64,000 nucleotides of DNA from JADGHX01 sp963837755 (GTDB lineage Bacteria; Pseudomonadota; Gammaproteobacteria; Steroidobacterales; Steroidobacteraceae). Below the pieces are notes generated by a model. It was not told the DNA's origin. It searched no databases and worked only from the letters and a program-made list of their open reading frames with translations. The position numbers and the translations under genes were made by a program. Below are positions 26,898 to 35,644 of the stretch, piece after piece; within the stretch, counting starts at the first letter, position 1, and every line of letters starts with the position of its first letter. The DNA lies in the NCBI GenBank assembly GCA_963837755.1, contig CAWIOP010000001.1:1798001-1862000 (forward strand). Direction: 5' to 3'.

Positions 26898-27674
26898 TCA
26901 CCGCGCCGAGCGGTGGGCAAACGCAGATCGCGGGTAGGTCTTCTTGGCGCGCTCCGCACAGGCGAGATCGAGGTCGACGGTAACGAACGGTTCCTGCTCG
27001 TCGGTCAACGCGAGCACCTCGGCGTCGGGTCCGACGACCCAGCCCTGCCCTCCCCATTCGCCCTTGTCATCCACACGGTTCGAGGAGAGCCCGAATGCGC
27101 CGGCAAGCACGGCCGCCACGCGCCCGCCCGCGAGCCACATCTCGAGCGTCGCGGCGCTCGTAGCTCGTGGCGTGACGAGCAGATGCACCCCCTGTTCACC
27201 ATAGATCCTGGCTTGTTCCATCGCCCACAGTTCCGTGCAGATCAGGAAGCCAATGCACGCGTCCCCGACGTGCGCTGGGGTGAACTCCGGGTATGCGCGG
27301 CGGTACCACGTCGCTTCCCATGCACCCTTCTCGTTCGCCAGAAAGGCCGCGGCATGAGCGGCTCGGCTGCCGGTTGCGGCCTCCCAGACGAAGCCTGTGT
27401 TGTAGCGCTCGTTGCCGAAGTCGACGGGGCGCGTTCCGACCACGGCCGCCGCGCCGAGCTCGGGGAGTCGGGATTCCCAGGCATCGTGCGCCTCGACGGC
27501 CGCTTTCCACAACGCGGGGTCGAATTTCCGGGATGTCGCAAACCAGTGAGAGAACGGCATCTGCGGCAACGAGACCAGTTCGCTTCTGTGCGCCGTGACA
27601 TGGGCGGCGAGTTGTTCCCAGGCCCGCGTGAACGCCCGCGTCTCCTCGGGCCATTGACACACCGTGACTCGCAT
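26898..27674 (-). CDS. Nitrilase-superfamily protein lacking two catalytic residues
   Basis: 258 aa from the ATG at 27674; a TTG at 27689 is possible. The fold is clear: MRVTVCQWP, VVGTRPVDFGNERYNTGFVW, EATWYRRAYPEF, GFLICTELWAMEQAR, LLVTPRATSAATLE and a C-terminal VTVDLDLA. The nucleophile Cys146 is present in ICTELW. The general base Glu in LPEMPF-type motifs is Gln38 (SLPQMPF). The Lys expected just before FLPxE is Ala (HAAAFLANEKG, about residue 109). With an incomplete Glu-Lys-Cys triad it should be inactive as an amidase and may have a binding or regulatory role. Confidence 0.8.
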   Translation of the reverse strand: MRVTVCQWPEETRAFTRAWEQLAAHVTAHRSELVSLPQMPFSHWFATSRKFDPALWKAAVEAHDAWESRLPELGAAAVVGTRPVDFGNERYNTGFVWEAATGSRAAHAAAFLANEKGAWEATWYRRAYPEFTPAHVGDACIGFLICTELWAMEQARIYGEQGVHLLVTPRATSAATLEMWLAGGRVAAVLAGAFGLSSNRVDDKGEWGGQGWVVGPDAEVLALTDEQEPFVTVDLDLACAERAKKTYPRSAFAHRSAR

Positions 27675-27785
27675 TGTTCGCGCGTTCAAAACCAGTCATC
27701 GTTGCGCTGATCATCCTGGTCGCATTGTACCGACTGAGGGGAAGGCGAAGCGCAGCACACGGCGCCTCGCCTTCCACGAACTGCA

Positions 27786-28136
27786 TCACCGCCGGGCCAC
27801 GCTGATGCGCTTCTGATGCAGGCCGGTGAGCATCGGCCGATTGACGTCTTTCACCGCGCGATCAACGGTCTCCTCGTAGCACTTGTTCCAGCTGGCTCTC
27901 ACTCCCGGATACCACGACGCCAAGGTCGGGCCGCAGACCTTCTGTGCAGCGGCGCGGATGCGGTTGTAGAGCACGCGGGCGCCCTCAGGGTTCGCCACGT
28001 TCAGGTCCCTGTAGCTCACCGTGACCTTGGGCAGGTCGAGGGGTTCGGTCGGGTGATCCGCGAGTGCGGTTCCCGAGGCGGCCAGCACCGTAACGAGTGT
28101 CAGGCGGGCCAAGGTCTTCACAGTCGGGGTGGTCAT
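27786..28136 (-). CDS. UrcA-family periplasmic protein
   Basis: 116 aa; ATG at 28136 with AAAGGAGA upstream. The signal peptide ends at GTALA-DHP. The mature part has VSYRDLNVANPEGARVLYNRIRAAAQKVCG and a second Cys near WNKCYEETVDRAVKDVN, the UrcA signature. Function unknown; the family is common in sphingomonads and related proteobacteria. Confidence 0.85.
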   Translation of the reverse strand: MTTPTVKTLARLTLVTVLAASGTALADHPTEPLDLPKVTVSYRDLNVANPEGARVLYNRIRAAAQKVCGPTLASWYPGVRASWNKCYEETVDRAVKDVNRPMLTGLHQKRISVARR

Positions 28137-28256
28137 GGTGGATCTCCTTTGGTGGGTGTAGCTTCCGCAGGGCGATGGGTTCTGCGGTCGGCGTAGAATT
28201 CGCCGGCGGCACAGGGGAGCGCTTTGGCCATCACCTGAATCGTTCGGAAAAATCTT

Positions 28257-30584
28257 CTGAAACACCTCGCCGACACGACCGCGAACCACCGAATCTACGA
28301 GTTCGGGGACTTCAGGCTGGATGCGGCGCGCCAGCGACTCCTGCTGAGGGCGGACGGCCGCGCCTTGCCGCTCACTTCAAAGGCGTTCGAGACGCTGCTG
28401 GTCTTCGTGCAGCACCGGGGCCAGCTTCTCGATAAAGATACCTTGATGAAGGCGGTATGGCCGAACGTCGTCGTCGAGGAGAACAACTTGAACCAGAGCA
28501 TCTCGGCGCTGCGCCGTGTGCTCGGGGACTCACGGGACGAGCATCACTTCATCGTCACCGTACCGGGGCGGGGTTACCGGTTCGTGTCCGACGTCAGGGT
28601 GATCACGGACGATTCGATGCCGGCCTCAGACAGTGCGAACGACGTTGAGACACCTGCGGCGCCGGCGTCGCAGCTCACACCGCTCCCCGTCTCACCTCCC
28701 GGGTACGCTTCTCCGGGGCCGCGCCGGAATGCGGTGTTCATCCGGCCTGCAACGCGATGGGCTGGCATCGTCGTGGCCGGGATTCTCGTCTGCGGTGCCC
28801 TCGTTTGGGCATATGTCTACCGCAACGCGCTGCCGATCGATCTTCGATCCATCACGGCACGGCCGGTCCCCGGCGCGTCCGCCCAGGGCGACCGGCCGCG
28901 CCTCGCTATCATGCCCTTTGCCAACCTCAGCCCTGATCCAGCCAATGCGTTCTTCGCCGACGGACTGCATGAGGAAATTCTCAGCACGTTGTCACAGCGC
29001 ATGGCGGGCGTGGCCGTCATCTCACGCACGACGATGATGAGCTATCGACAGAGGCCGAAGCCCCTCGGCGCAGTCGCGCGAGAGCTTGGCGCGACACACG
29101 TCATGGAGGGCACCGTGCGGCGCGAGGGCGACCGTGTGCGTCTGACCTTGCAGCTGGTCGATGCGGGGTCGGACCGTTACCTCTGGTCGCAGACGTACGA
29201 CCGCGCACTCGCGAGCGCCATGACGCTGCAGTCCGAGGTTGCGGCCGAGGTGGCATCCCAGTTGCCGGTGCGTCTGGTCTCCGTTGGCGTGGGCACCGCT
29301 CCGGTGACTCGCGATGCCGAAGCCTACGATCTGTACCTGCGCGCACTGCTCGGTTTCAGGGATCTCAGTGGAAATGTCGGCGACGCGTACGATGCTGTCG
29401 AGGATCTTCTGAATCGTGTATTGAGCCGCGACCCGGAATTCGCCCTGGCGTACGCGCAACGCGCGCGTCTGCATACGCTCACGCTCATCTCCAGCATCGA
29501 CACGAGCGACGAGAACTATCGTTCCATCCTGACCGATCTCGATGCCGCCCGGCGGCGGGCCCCTCACGACCCGATCGTGCTTGCGGCGGTTGGCTACTAC
29601 CTGCTCGCCGATGGCGAGATCACCCGCGCACTGGAAGCCATGCAGTCAGCGGACGCCGCGGGCCTGCAAGACGCTGAATGGCTCATCCCCAAGACGCGTC
29701 TGCTGTTGAGCCGGGCCCGCGTCGATGAGGCCGTGAGAGTTCACGAGCGCATGCTTTCTCTGGACCCCGCCAACCCGCTCGTACTCATTTTCACGACGCT
29801 TGATTACCTGCTTGCGCAGCGGCCCGAGGCGGCGCTTCGGGTCGCAAAGATGGCCAGCGTGCGTTTTCCAGAGATTTACAACTACTGGCAGGGCTACATC
29901 GGCTTCGCCACTCGAGGTGAGTTGGCCGCTTACCGCAAGGCGGTGGATCCGTGGCTTGCGCAGGCGCTGGCCCGTGCGGACCCCGACGCCTTCAGCGTGA
30001 GTTTTCTGCTCTTGCGCTGTGAGCATCGCTACGCTGAGATTCTGGACGTTCTGCGCCATGTGCCGACGGACTCGCTCAAGTTCAGCTCGGGCGCAGACAG
30101 TCAGATCTTCGACTCGGTCGGCGAACGCCCCGTGGCCGAATACCGTGGGTGGGCGTACATGCTGCTCAACGACCGGGCGCACGCGCGGGAGCAGGGGCGT
30201 GCAGTGCTCGCATTCCTCGCGCATCACCCCGAATCCAAATGGAATCGGTTCTTCCGGCAACTGATCGCGGCGCAGGGGTACACGTTCACCGGACAGAAGC
30301 AGGAGGCGATTGCGGCGGCGCGCACGAGCCTCGAGCTCATGCCTCGATCAAAGAACGCCGTCGCATGGGTCGGCGCCGCCTCGCTCGCGGCACGGGTCTA
30401 TGCATGGAATGGCGCGGAAAATGAGGCTGTGACGCTGTTGGAAGCACTCGTAAACTCCGCGCCTGGCATGCAGCCTGCCCTGATCACCCGAGATCCTTTG
30501 TTCACGGTTCCACTGGCCGGCAATGCGCGCTTCCAGGCGCTTGCCGCGCAGCTCGAAGAGCGGATGAAACAGCCTCTCATGTGA
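28257..30584 (+). CDS. CadC-like winged-helix regulator with TolB-N-like and TPR domains
   Basis: About 775 aa. A DNA-binding winged helix comes first (IYEFGDFRLDAARQRLLL ... VWPNVVVEENNLNQSISALRRVL ... GRGYRFV), then a single membrane span (AGIVVAGILVCGALVWAYVY). Next is a periplasmic TolB-N/FlgO-like domain (AIMPFANLSPDPANAFFADG ... ISRTTMMSYRQ), then TPR-like helices. The start is odd: no ATG, GTG or TTG lies in frame upstream of the winged helix. The first TTG (28365) would delete a third of it. I placed it at CTG 28257; ATC 28239 or an upstream frameshift are alternatives. It ends 7 bp before the TonB-dependent receptor, which it probably controls. Confidence 0.75.
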   Translation: MKHLADTTANHRIYEFGDFRLDAARQRLLLRADGRALPLTSKAFETLLVFVQHRGQLLDKDTLMKAVWPNVVVEENNLNQSISALRRVLGDSRDEHHFIVTVPGRGYRFVSDVRVITDDSMPASDSANDVETPAAPASQLTPLPVSPPGYASPGPRRNAVFIRPATRWAGIVVAGILVCGALVWAYVYRNALPIDLRSITARPVPGASAQGDRPRLAIMPFANLSPDPANAFFADGLHEEILSTLSQRMAGVAVISRTTMMSYRQRPKPLGAVARELGATHVMEGTVRREGDRVRLTLQLVDAGSDRYLWSQTYDRALASAMTLQSEVAAEVASQLPVRLVSVGVGTAPVTRDAEAYDLYLRALLGFRDLSGNVGDAYDAVEDLLNRVLSRDPEFALAYAQRARLHTLTLISSIDTSDENYRSILTDLDAARRRAPHDPIVLAAVGYYLLADGEITRALEAMQSADAAGLQDAEWLIPKTRLLLSRARVDEAVRVHERMLSLDPANPLVLIFTTLDYLLAQRPEAALRVAKMASVRFPEIYNYWQGYIGFATRGELAAYRKAVDPWLAQALARADPDAFSVSFLLLRCEHRYAEILDVLRHVPTDSLKFSSGADSQIFDSVGERPVAEYRGWAYMLLNDRAHAREQGRAVLAFLAHHPESKWNRFFRQLIAAQGYTFTGQKQEAIAAARTSLELMPRSKNAVAWVGAASLAARVYAWNGAENEAVTLLEALVNSAPGMQPALITRDPLFTVPLAGNARFQALAAQLEERMKQPLM

Positions 30585-30591
30585 CCTCGTC

Positions 30592-33063
30592 ATGAAGCGC
30601 CGGCTCGCAATGCTGTTCGGGCCGCTCGCGGCGGGCGCGGCGCTTGCGCAAATCGCGCAAGAGGAGGATTCCGCGCTCGCGGAAATAGTGATCACGGCAC
30701 AATTCAGGGAGGAAAAGCTGCAGGAAACGCCGCTGTCCCTGAGCGTGCTGGATAGCACTACGATCGAGCGGCACAACATCCAGCGCCTTCCGGACGTTGC
30801 GACCTCCATACCCAACGCGATCCTCGACAATGGCGATGCTGGCTCCGGCAAGTCTGCACTGGCTTTCATTCGAGGGATCGGTCAGGCGGATTTCAACTAC
30901 ACCGTCGAGCCCGGCGTCGGCATCTACATCGACGACGTATATCACTCCACCCTCTTCGGCACGGCCTTCGACCTCCTCGATCTGCAGCACATCGAGGTGC
31001 TGCGGGGCCCGCAGGGAACACTGTTTGGCAAGAACTCGATCGGCGGCGCGCTGCGCCTCATCTCGCAGAAGCCGCGAGGCGATGGGAGCGGACGGCTCGA
31101 GCTGACGGCGGGCAATTTCGATCGGCGTGAAGTGCGCGGCATGTTCGACGTGCCACTGGTTGGCAGCAGCCTGCTGCTGCGTATGGCCGCCTCGTTCCGC
31201 GAGCGGCGCGGACACGTGGAGCAGCTCGACTTCGCGTGCGTGCATCCGGACCTCGGTGGTGTGGCGAACCCGAATGCGCCATTCCTGTCCGTTTTTGTCA
31301 CACAGCGGCCGCCCACCGGCGACTGCAAGCTCGGAACGTTCGGCGACGAACACGTCAAGGCCGCGCGTGCGTCCCTGCGCTGGGTGCCGAACGATGAGCT
31401 CGACGTGAACTTCGTTGCGGACTGGACGGATGACGATTCCAGAGCGGGTGCGCAAACCCTGATCGCCCTGAACACCAACCCGCTCGACCCTCGCAATCCT
31501 CAGACCGGGCCGTTCGGCGGGTTCAATGGCAACGTCGCGATTCCGATCTATGGCATTCCGTACGACGAGCGGTTCATGACCGGCAGTTTCTATAGCACGT
31601 TCGCCAACCTGCGGAACCTCGTGCACGTCGGCCCGTCGCAAGTGTTCCCTGGCGCCGCGGTCACCGGCATCACGTCGAGCCCGAACGCCGACACGCTCGA
31701 AGCGTATGGGCTCAGCACCACGGTGGACTGGGATCTCACGCCTGCGATCCAGATCAAGTCCATCACCGCCTATCGGGCCTACTCCGGAGTCTTCTCCGAC
31801 GACGTCGACAGCTCGCCCATCAATCAGACGCTGCAGACGAACGTCCTCGACCATCACCAGTTCAGTCAGGAGATCCGCATGCGCGGCACGGCGCTCACCG
31901 CGCGCCTGGATTGGACAACAGGGCTGTTCTATTTCGATGGCTACAGCCTCAACCGCGGGCCCGTGGATCTGTCCGCGGTGAGCTGGCTAGTCCCCAATCT
32001 CGACTTCACGCAGCACGACTCGTCGAACGTCACGAACAGCTCCGTGTTCGCGGACGCTACATGGCACGTCACCAAACGGTTGAACCTGACCGCCGGAGCT
32101 CGTCACACCGAGGAAAACAAGGACTACACGTTCCGCCACATCAGCTTCGTGCCGGATGTGCCGAGTCTCGTGCCGCCGACGCGCACGGAAGTCCGCTACA
32201 GCCGTAACAACCCGCGCGTCGCGGTCGATTACCGTTGGACGCCGGCGTTGATGACATACGTTTCATTTGCCACGGGATTTCGCGCGGGGGGATTCAACGG
32301 TCGGCCGTTCAATACCTCGCAGGTGACGGCGTTCGGGCCGGAAACGCTGCAGTCTTACGAGATAGGCCTCAAGAGCGAATGGCTGGAACGGCGAGTGCGC
32401 ATCAACATCGCCGCGTTCCTCGGCAACTACGAGGATGTGCAGCTTCCGATCCTCACCATCGACGGCATGGGCCAACCCTTCTTCGCGCCCGTCAACGTCG
32501 GCCGCGCGCGAATCACGGGAGGTGAGATCGAGCTTGCGGCGCGGCCGACTCCCAGGCTCAACCTTTCCGCATCGTTTGGGCTCAACGAATACGAGTCGAC
32601 GGAGCTTGGCTCCGCCATCAATTGCGCCGACGTCGCCAATCCCATTCCCGCTCCGGCACCGGGTTCCAACTGCACCATCGATGGTCTGTCTCTCGGCAAG
32701 CCGCTCCCCGCCATACCAAAGCGGACGGCAAGTGCTTCGATCCAATACCTCGCGCATCTGGCGAGCGCCGGGTCGATCAGCTCGAGCCTGCATCTGAGCT
32801 ACCGGTCCGCATCGTTCGGCGACGCCATCGCTTCGCCTGCCGCAACGGTGCCGTCACGCGTGCTCCTGGATGGCCGCATCGCCTGGCAACCTGCCGCATC
32901 GAACTGGGAGGTGGCGCTTTCCGGGACCAATCTCACCAACGAGCAGTACTACATCAACAAGCGGAATCTGAGCGGATTGTGGGGCATGGTATTGGGACAG
33001 CCGGGCCGTCCGCGCGAATGGGCGTTGTCGGTGACGCGGACGTTCGAGTCGTCGCCGCCCTGA
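30592..33063 (+). CDS. TonB-dependent outer-membrane receptor
   Basis: 823 aa. Signal peptide MKRRLAMLFGPLAAGAALA, then a TonB-box-like EIVITAQ. The plug domain carries LQETPLSLSVLDSTTIERHN and VEVLRGPQGTLFGKN-type sequence, and the 22-strand barrel continues to REWALSVTRTF. Five extra residues (ESSPP) follow the usual terminal aromatic. The receptors import iron complexes, cobalamin, sugars or other nutrients; the substrate cannot be read from the sequence. It is co-transcribed with the regulator 7 bp upstream. Confidence 0.9.
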   Translation: MKRRLAMLFGPLAAGAALAQIAQEEDSALAEIVITAQFREEKLQETPLSLSVLDSTTIERHNIQRLPDVATSIPNAILDNGDAGSGKSALAFIRGIGQADFNYTVEPGVGIYIDDVYHSTLFGTAFDLLDLQHIEVLRGPQGTLFGKNSIGGALRLISQKPRGDGSGRLELTAGNFDRREVRGMFDVPLVGSSLLLRMAASFRERRGHVEQLDFACVHPDLGGVANPNAPFLSVFVTQRPPTGDCKLGTFGDEHVKAARASLRWVPNDELDVNFVADWTDDDSRAGAQTLIALNTNPLDPRNPQTGPFGGFNGNVAIPIYGIPYDERFMTGSFYSTFANLRNLVHVGPSQVFPGAAVTGITSSPNADTLEAYGLSTTVDWDLTPAIQIKSITAYRAYSGVFSDDVDSSPINQTLQTNVLDHHQFSQEIRMRGTALTARLDWTTGLFYFDGYSLNRGPVDLSAVSWLVPNLDFTQHDSSNVTNSSVFADATWHVTKRLNLTAGARHTEENKDYTFRHISFVPDVPSLVPPTRTEVRYSRNNPRVAVDYRWTPALMTYVSFATGFRAGGFNGRPFNTSQVTAFGPETLQSYEIGLKSEWLERRVRINIAAFLGNYEDVQLPILTIDGMGQPFFAPVNVGRARITGGEIELAARPTPRLNLSASFGLNEYESTELGSAINCADVANPIPAPAPGSNCTIDGLSLGKPLPAIPKRTASASIQYLAHLASAGSISSSLHLSYRSASFGDAIASPAATVPSRVLLDGRIAWQPAASNWEVALSGTNLTNEQYYINKRNLSGLWGMVLGQPGRPREWALSVTRTFESSPP

Positions 33064-33091
33064 GCTGCGCGCGACCGAACCCAGCGCGAGC

Positions 33092-33129
33092 GGACGGGCG
33101 GAGCCGGCGCGTTGCGCCGGCTCCGTCCG
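33092..33129. terminator. Bidirectional hairpin between convergent genes
   Basis: A perfect 11-bp stem (GGAGCCGGCGC / GCGCCGGCTCC, 33100-33124) with a 3-nt loop. An outer GCGGACGG/CCGTCCGC pairing extends it after a small bulge. It lies between the receptor stop and the secreted-protein stop. No T-tract. Confidence 0.65.
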
Positions 33130-33146
33130 CATGACGCGTCAGGTCT

Positions 33147-33677
33147 TCAATTAGTCGCAAACAGAGCGTTGCACTCTGCGGTGAACTGTCTGAAAACAAT
33201 GACCGAGGCGGAGCTCGGGTTCGCGTCTTTGCTGCCCGTCTGGAGAGCGATCGTTTCGAATGAAGCCTTCTTGTCTGCAAACTCGATGCACGCGAGCACG
33301 ACGACCTGATTGCCCGGGCATTCGAGTGTAGTAGGCACCGGGCCGAGGTTGATGCTGAAGGTCACCTGGCCATTGTCGGGACTCTGCCTCACTGAGTTCG
33401 ACACTTCCTGGACTTCCGTTTGCTTCTTCGGGTCGCTGGGGAAGTTCCCGCCGTTGTTCTGGCATGCGAACAGAGCGGCCGCGTTGGCGCTGGCCGTGAT
33501 CTCGACCTCTTCGTTGTCGCCGAGCCCCGCAATCTTTCCGGAGACGATATCCGAAGTGTCCTGGATTCCCTGGTTCCTCACCTGACCGACGAAGTGCGCG
33601 TTCTGGGCGTGTGCGACTCCGATGGCCACAGACAAGGCGGCGAACATCGCGATATGACTCAGTTTGAAGCCGATCAT
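33147..33677 (-). CDS. Secreted hypothetical protein
   Basis: 176 aa; ATG at 33677 with GGGAGGG upstream. Signal peptide ending IGVAHA-QNA. The mature protein has GKIAGLGDNEEVEITASANA, a strand-rich middle with SINLGPVP, and four Cys (ACQNNGG, LECPGN, LACIEF, AECNAL) that could form two disulfides. No family named; the pattern suggests an all-beta extracellular protein. Confidence 0.7.
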   Translation of the reverse strand: MIGFKLSHIAMFAALSVAIGVAHAQNAHFVGQVRNQGIQDTSDIVSGKIAGLGDNEEVEITASANAAALFACQNNGGNFPSDPKKQTEVQEVSNSVRQSPDNGQVTFSINLGPVPTTLECPGNQVVVLACIEFADKKASFETIALQTGSKDANPSSASVIVFRQFTAECNALFATN

Positions 33678-33916
33678 GACACTGCCCTCCCAATCCCCTT
33701 CAGGATTAAAAAGAAGGCGCCACTGTAAGCACTGGACCGATGAATCCTATCGGCCCATCGTTCTAGTACGTTGGAACTAGGGACTCCGAGTGACATCGCG
33801 CGAAATCGTCGCGTCCGGAGTCGTTGTCTTGGCGAAAAGAGAGCCGGCTCTTTGCTCCGGCTCCCGGCCTTCGGAGTAATATCCGCACTTCGCGCATGAA
33901 CGGGTTTTACAGGGAG

Positions 33917-33965
33917 CGTATCCGCCTGGGTGATCCGAAATCGGATCAGTGAAGGAGCGGATACG
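33917..33965. promoter_or_regulatory. Nested inverted repeat upstream of the LuxR-type gene
   Basis: The outer arms CGTATCCGC (33917-33925) and GCGGATACG (33957-33965) are perfect complements. Inside, TGATCCGA (33931-33938) and TCGGATCA (33941-33948) form a second perfect stem around AA. The structure ends 56 bases before the GTG of the regulator. It could be an operator for a dimeric regulator or an RNA hairpin in the leader. Confidence 0.6.
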
Positions 33966-34021
33966 GCGTCGTCCGCGCTGGCGACACAATTCACCTGGAC
34001 AGAAAACGGTCTGAGGCTCCC

Positions 34022-34675
34022 GTGCCGAGTTCGCGATTGTTCGACGGGCACAAGAGAGTCATCGTAGGCTCCGCGGGCATTACTGCGGATTTGCGCGCAG
34101 TAATCTTGAGCGTCTGCGCCAGGGATCCGACATTCGCGTTTTGTGGCCATACGGCTGCCCCGGGCGTTCTTCTGCGCTCTCTCGTCCAGAAAAATCCCGA
34201 CATCGTTCTCATGGACGATGACTGGCTGAACGACCGAAGCCTGGCCGCGCTTGTTCGGTTGCATCGCGCGTTGCCGTCCGCGCGCACGCTTCTGATCAGC
34301 AACTCTCTGGAGCTCGAGACGATCTTTCGCGTGTTGCGCCTTGGCGTGCGGGGAGTCATTGCGCGGACGCGCGCGGCAGCGGATCTGGGGCCGGCGCTGC
34401 AGGCAGTCGCACGGGACGAGCTGTGGCTGACCCGCGGGCAGATTTCCCGCCTGCTGCTGCTTACCGCGCTCGAGCCCCAGCACGACCTGCTCGAGCTGAC
34501 GCCACGCGAGAACGCAGTCATGCGTGGAGTGTTGTCGGGGCACTCGAACAAACAGATCGGGCGGACGCTCGATATCGCCGAGCACACGGTGAAAGTCCAC
34601 CTCCACAACATTTACGTCAAGCTGCACTTGCATCGGCGTGTCGAATTGTTATTGCGACAAACAGCGAGAACATAG
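34022..34675 (+). CDS. LuxR/NarL-type regulator with degenerate receiver
   Basis: 217 aa from a GTG. The C-terminal LuxR helix-turn-helix is clear (LTPRENAVMRGVLSGHSNKQ ... HTVKVHLHNIYVKLHLHRR). The N-terminal half folds like a receiver, with a possible phospho-Asp in DIVLMDDDWL. The acidic pair after beta-1 is missing (KRVIVGSAGITADL), and the beta-5 Lys is Arg (RGVIARTRAA). Phosphorylation is therefore unlikely and control is probably by another input. The nested inverted repeat upstream may be its own operator. Confidence 0.8.
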   Translation: MPSSRLFDGHKRVIVGSAGITADLRAVILSVCARDPTFAFCGHTAAPGVLLRSLVQKNPDIVLMDDDWLNDRSLAALVRLHRALPSARTLLISNSLELETIFRVLRLGVRGVIARTRAAADLGPALQAVARDELWLTRGQISRLLLLTALEPQHDLLELTPRENAVMRGVLSGHSNKQIGRTLDIAEHTVKVHLHNIYVKLHLHRRVELLLRQTART

Positions 34676-34997
34676 GGCGATGAACGCTGTACCCGTCCAC
34701 GATTCTCACCAGTCTCGAGTAGCTGATCACAGCGTTCTGGGGAACGCGATCAACGCGGCATGGCCTGAGTTCCGTGCTCTCTTCGGCTCAGCTCGCGCGG
34801 GCGCCGTGCCCGACAACTGCGGGCATTCACCCAGATGCACCAGAAGCGGTGATCACGCATCGTCGGCATGAATAGATAACCTCGAGGCATTTCACAGCGC
34901 GTCCCTGGCTCCGTAAGCTCGGTACCCGGAAGACCCCGTCCCCGCCAATGACGCCAGCAGGGAAGCGTGCGCAAGAGACTCGCAAGGGGGAAATGCC
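34676..34997. other. Gap before the carbonic anhydrase
   Basis: 322 bases. A short frame from 34680 (MNAVPVHDSHQSRVADHS) has no recognisable family and weak support. Otherwise nothing seen; it presumably contains the carbonic anhydrase promoter. Confidence 0.35.
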
Positions 34998-35588
34998 ATG
35001 AGTCAGGTCAAGCAGGCCGTGCTCGCGGCCAACGAGCGCTACGTCGGTACCTTCGGCGACAAGGCTTCGCTCGCGCTGCCTCCAGCGCGGCACTTCGCGA
35101 TCCTCACCTGCATGGATGCGCGACTCGATCCGGCTAAATTCGCAGGTTTAGCCGAAGGTGACGCCCATGTCATTCGCAATGCCGGCGGCCGTGCGAGCGA
35201 TGATGCGATCCGCTCGCTCGTCATTTCCTACAAGCTGCTGGGCACAAGCGAGTGGTTCGTGGTGCATCACACGGACTGCGGCATGCAGCTCTTCGATGAC
35301 GAGACCATGAGCCGGCTGCTCGCTTCCAGCCTGCGAACCGCGGAGCTCACCCCGAACGGCTGGCGCGATCCGGCTGATGGTGGCGGATCGGAGGAAGGCC
35401 GGTACGTGCGATGGCTCACGTTCTCGAATCTGGAGCAGAGTGTCGTGAATGACGTTCGGCGCATCCGGCGGCATCCGCTCGTTCCTTCCAGCATCCCGAT
35501 CTACGGGTTCTTCTACGACGTCACAACCGGACGCCTCGTGGAAGTGCCGCAGGCGACGGACATCGGCCGAGAGAGCGGCGCCGGCTGA
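34998..35588 (+). CDS. Beta-class carbonic anhydrase
   Basis: 196 aa; ATG at 34998 preceded by GGGGG. Zinc ligands and the active-site dyad are in ILTCMDARLDP (Cys, Asp-Arg) and VVHHTDCGM (His, Cys). VIRNAGGRASDDAIRSLVIS is the conserved core. It interconverts CO2 and bicarbonate. Cytoplasmic; no neighbours explain its use. Confidence 0.9.
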   Translation: MSQVKQAVLAANERYVGTFGDKASLALPPARHFAILTCMDARLDPAKFAGLAEGDAHVIRNAGGRASDDAIRSLVISYKLLGTSEWFVVHHTDCGMQLFDDETMSRLLASSLRTAELTPNGWRDPADGGGSEEGRYVRWLTFSNLEQSVVNDVRRIRRHPLVPSSIPIYGFFYDVTTGRLVEVPQATDIGRESGAG

Positions 35589-35644
35589 CCGGGTCCGCCG
35601 CTGCAATCGCGCTCCACCGACGCCTGTTCGGAGCGGTTATCGGC

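Noticed and set aside
30577..31857. 426-codon minus-strand frame opposite the TonB receptor
   Set aside because: No motif; the plus strand has signal peptide, plug and barrel.
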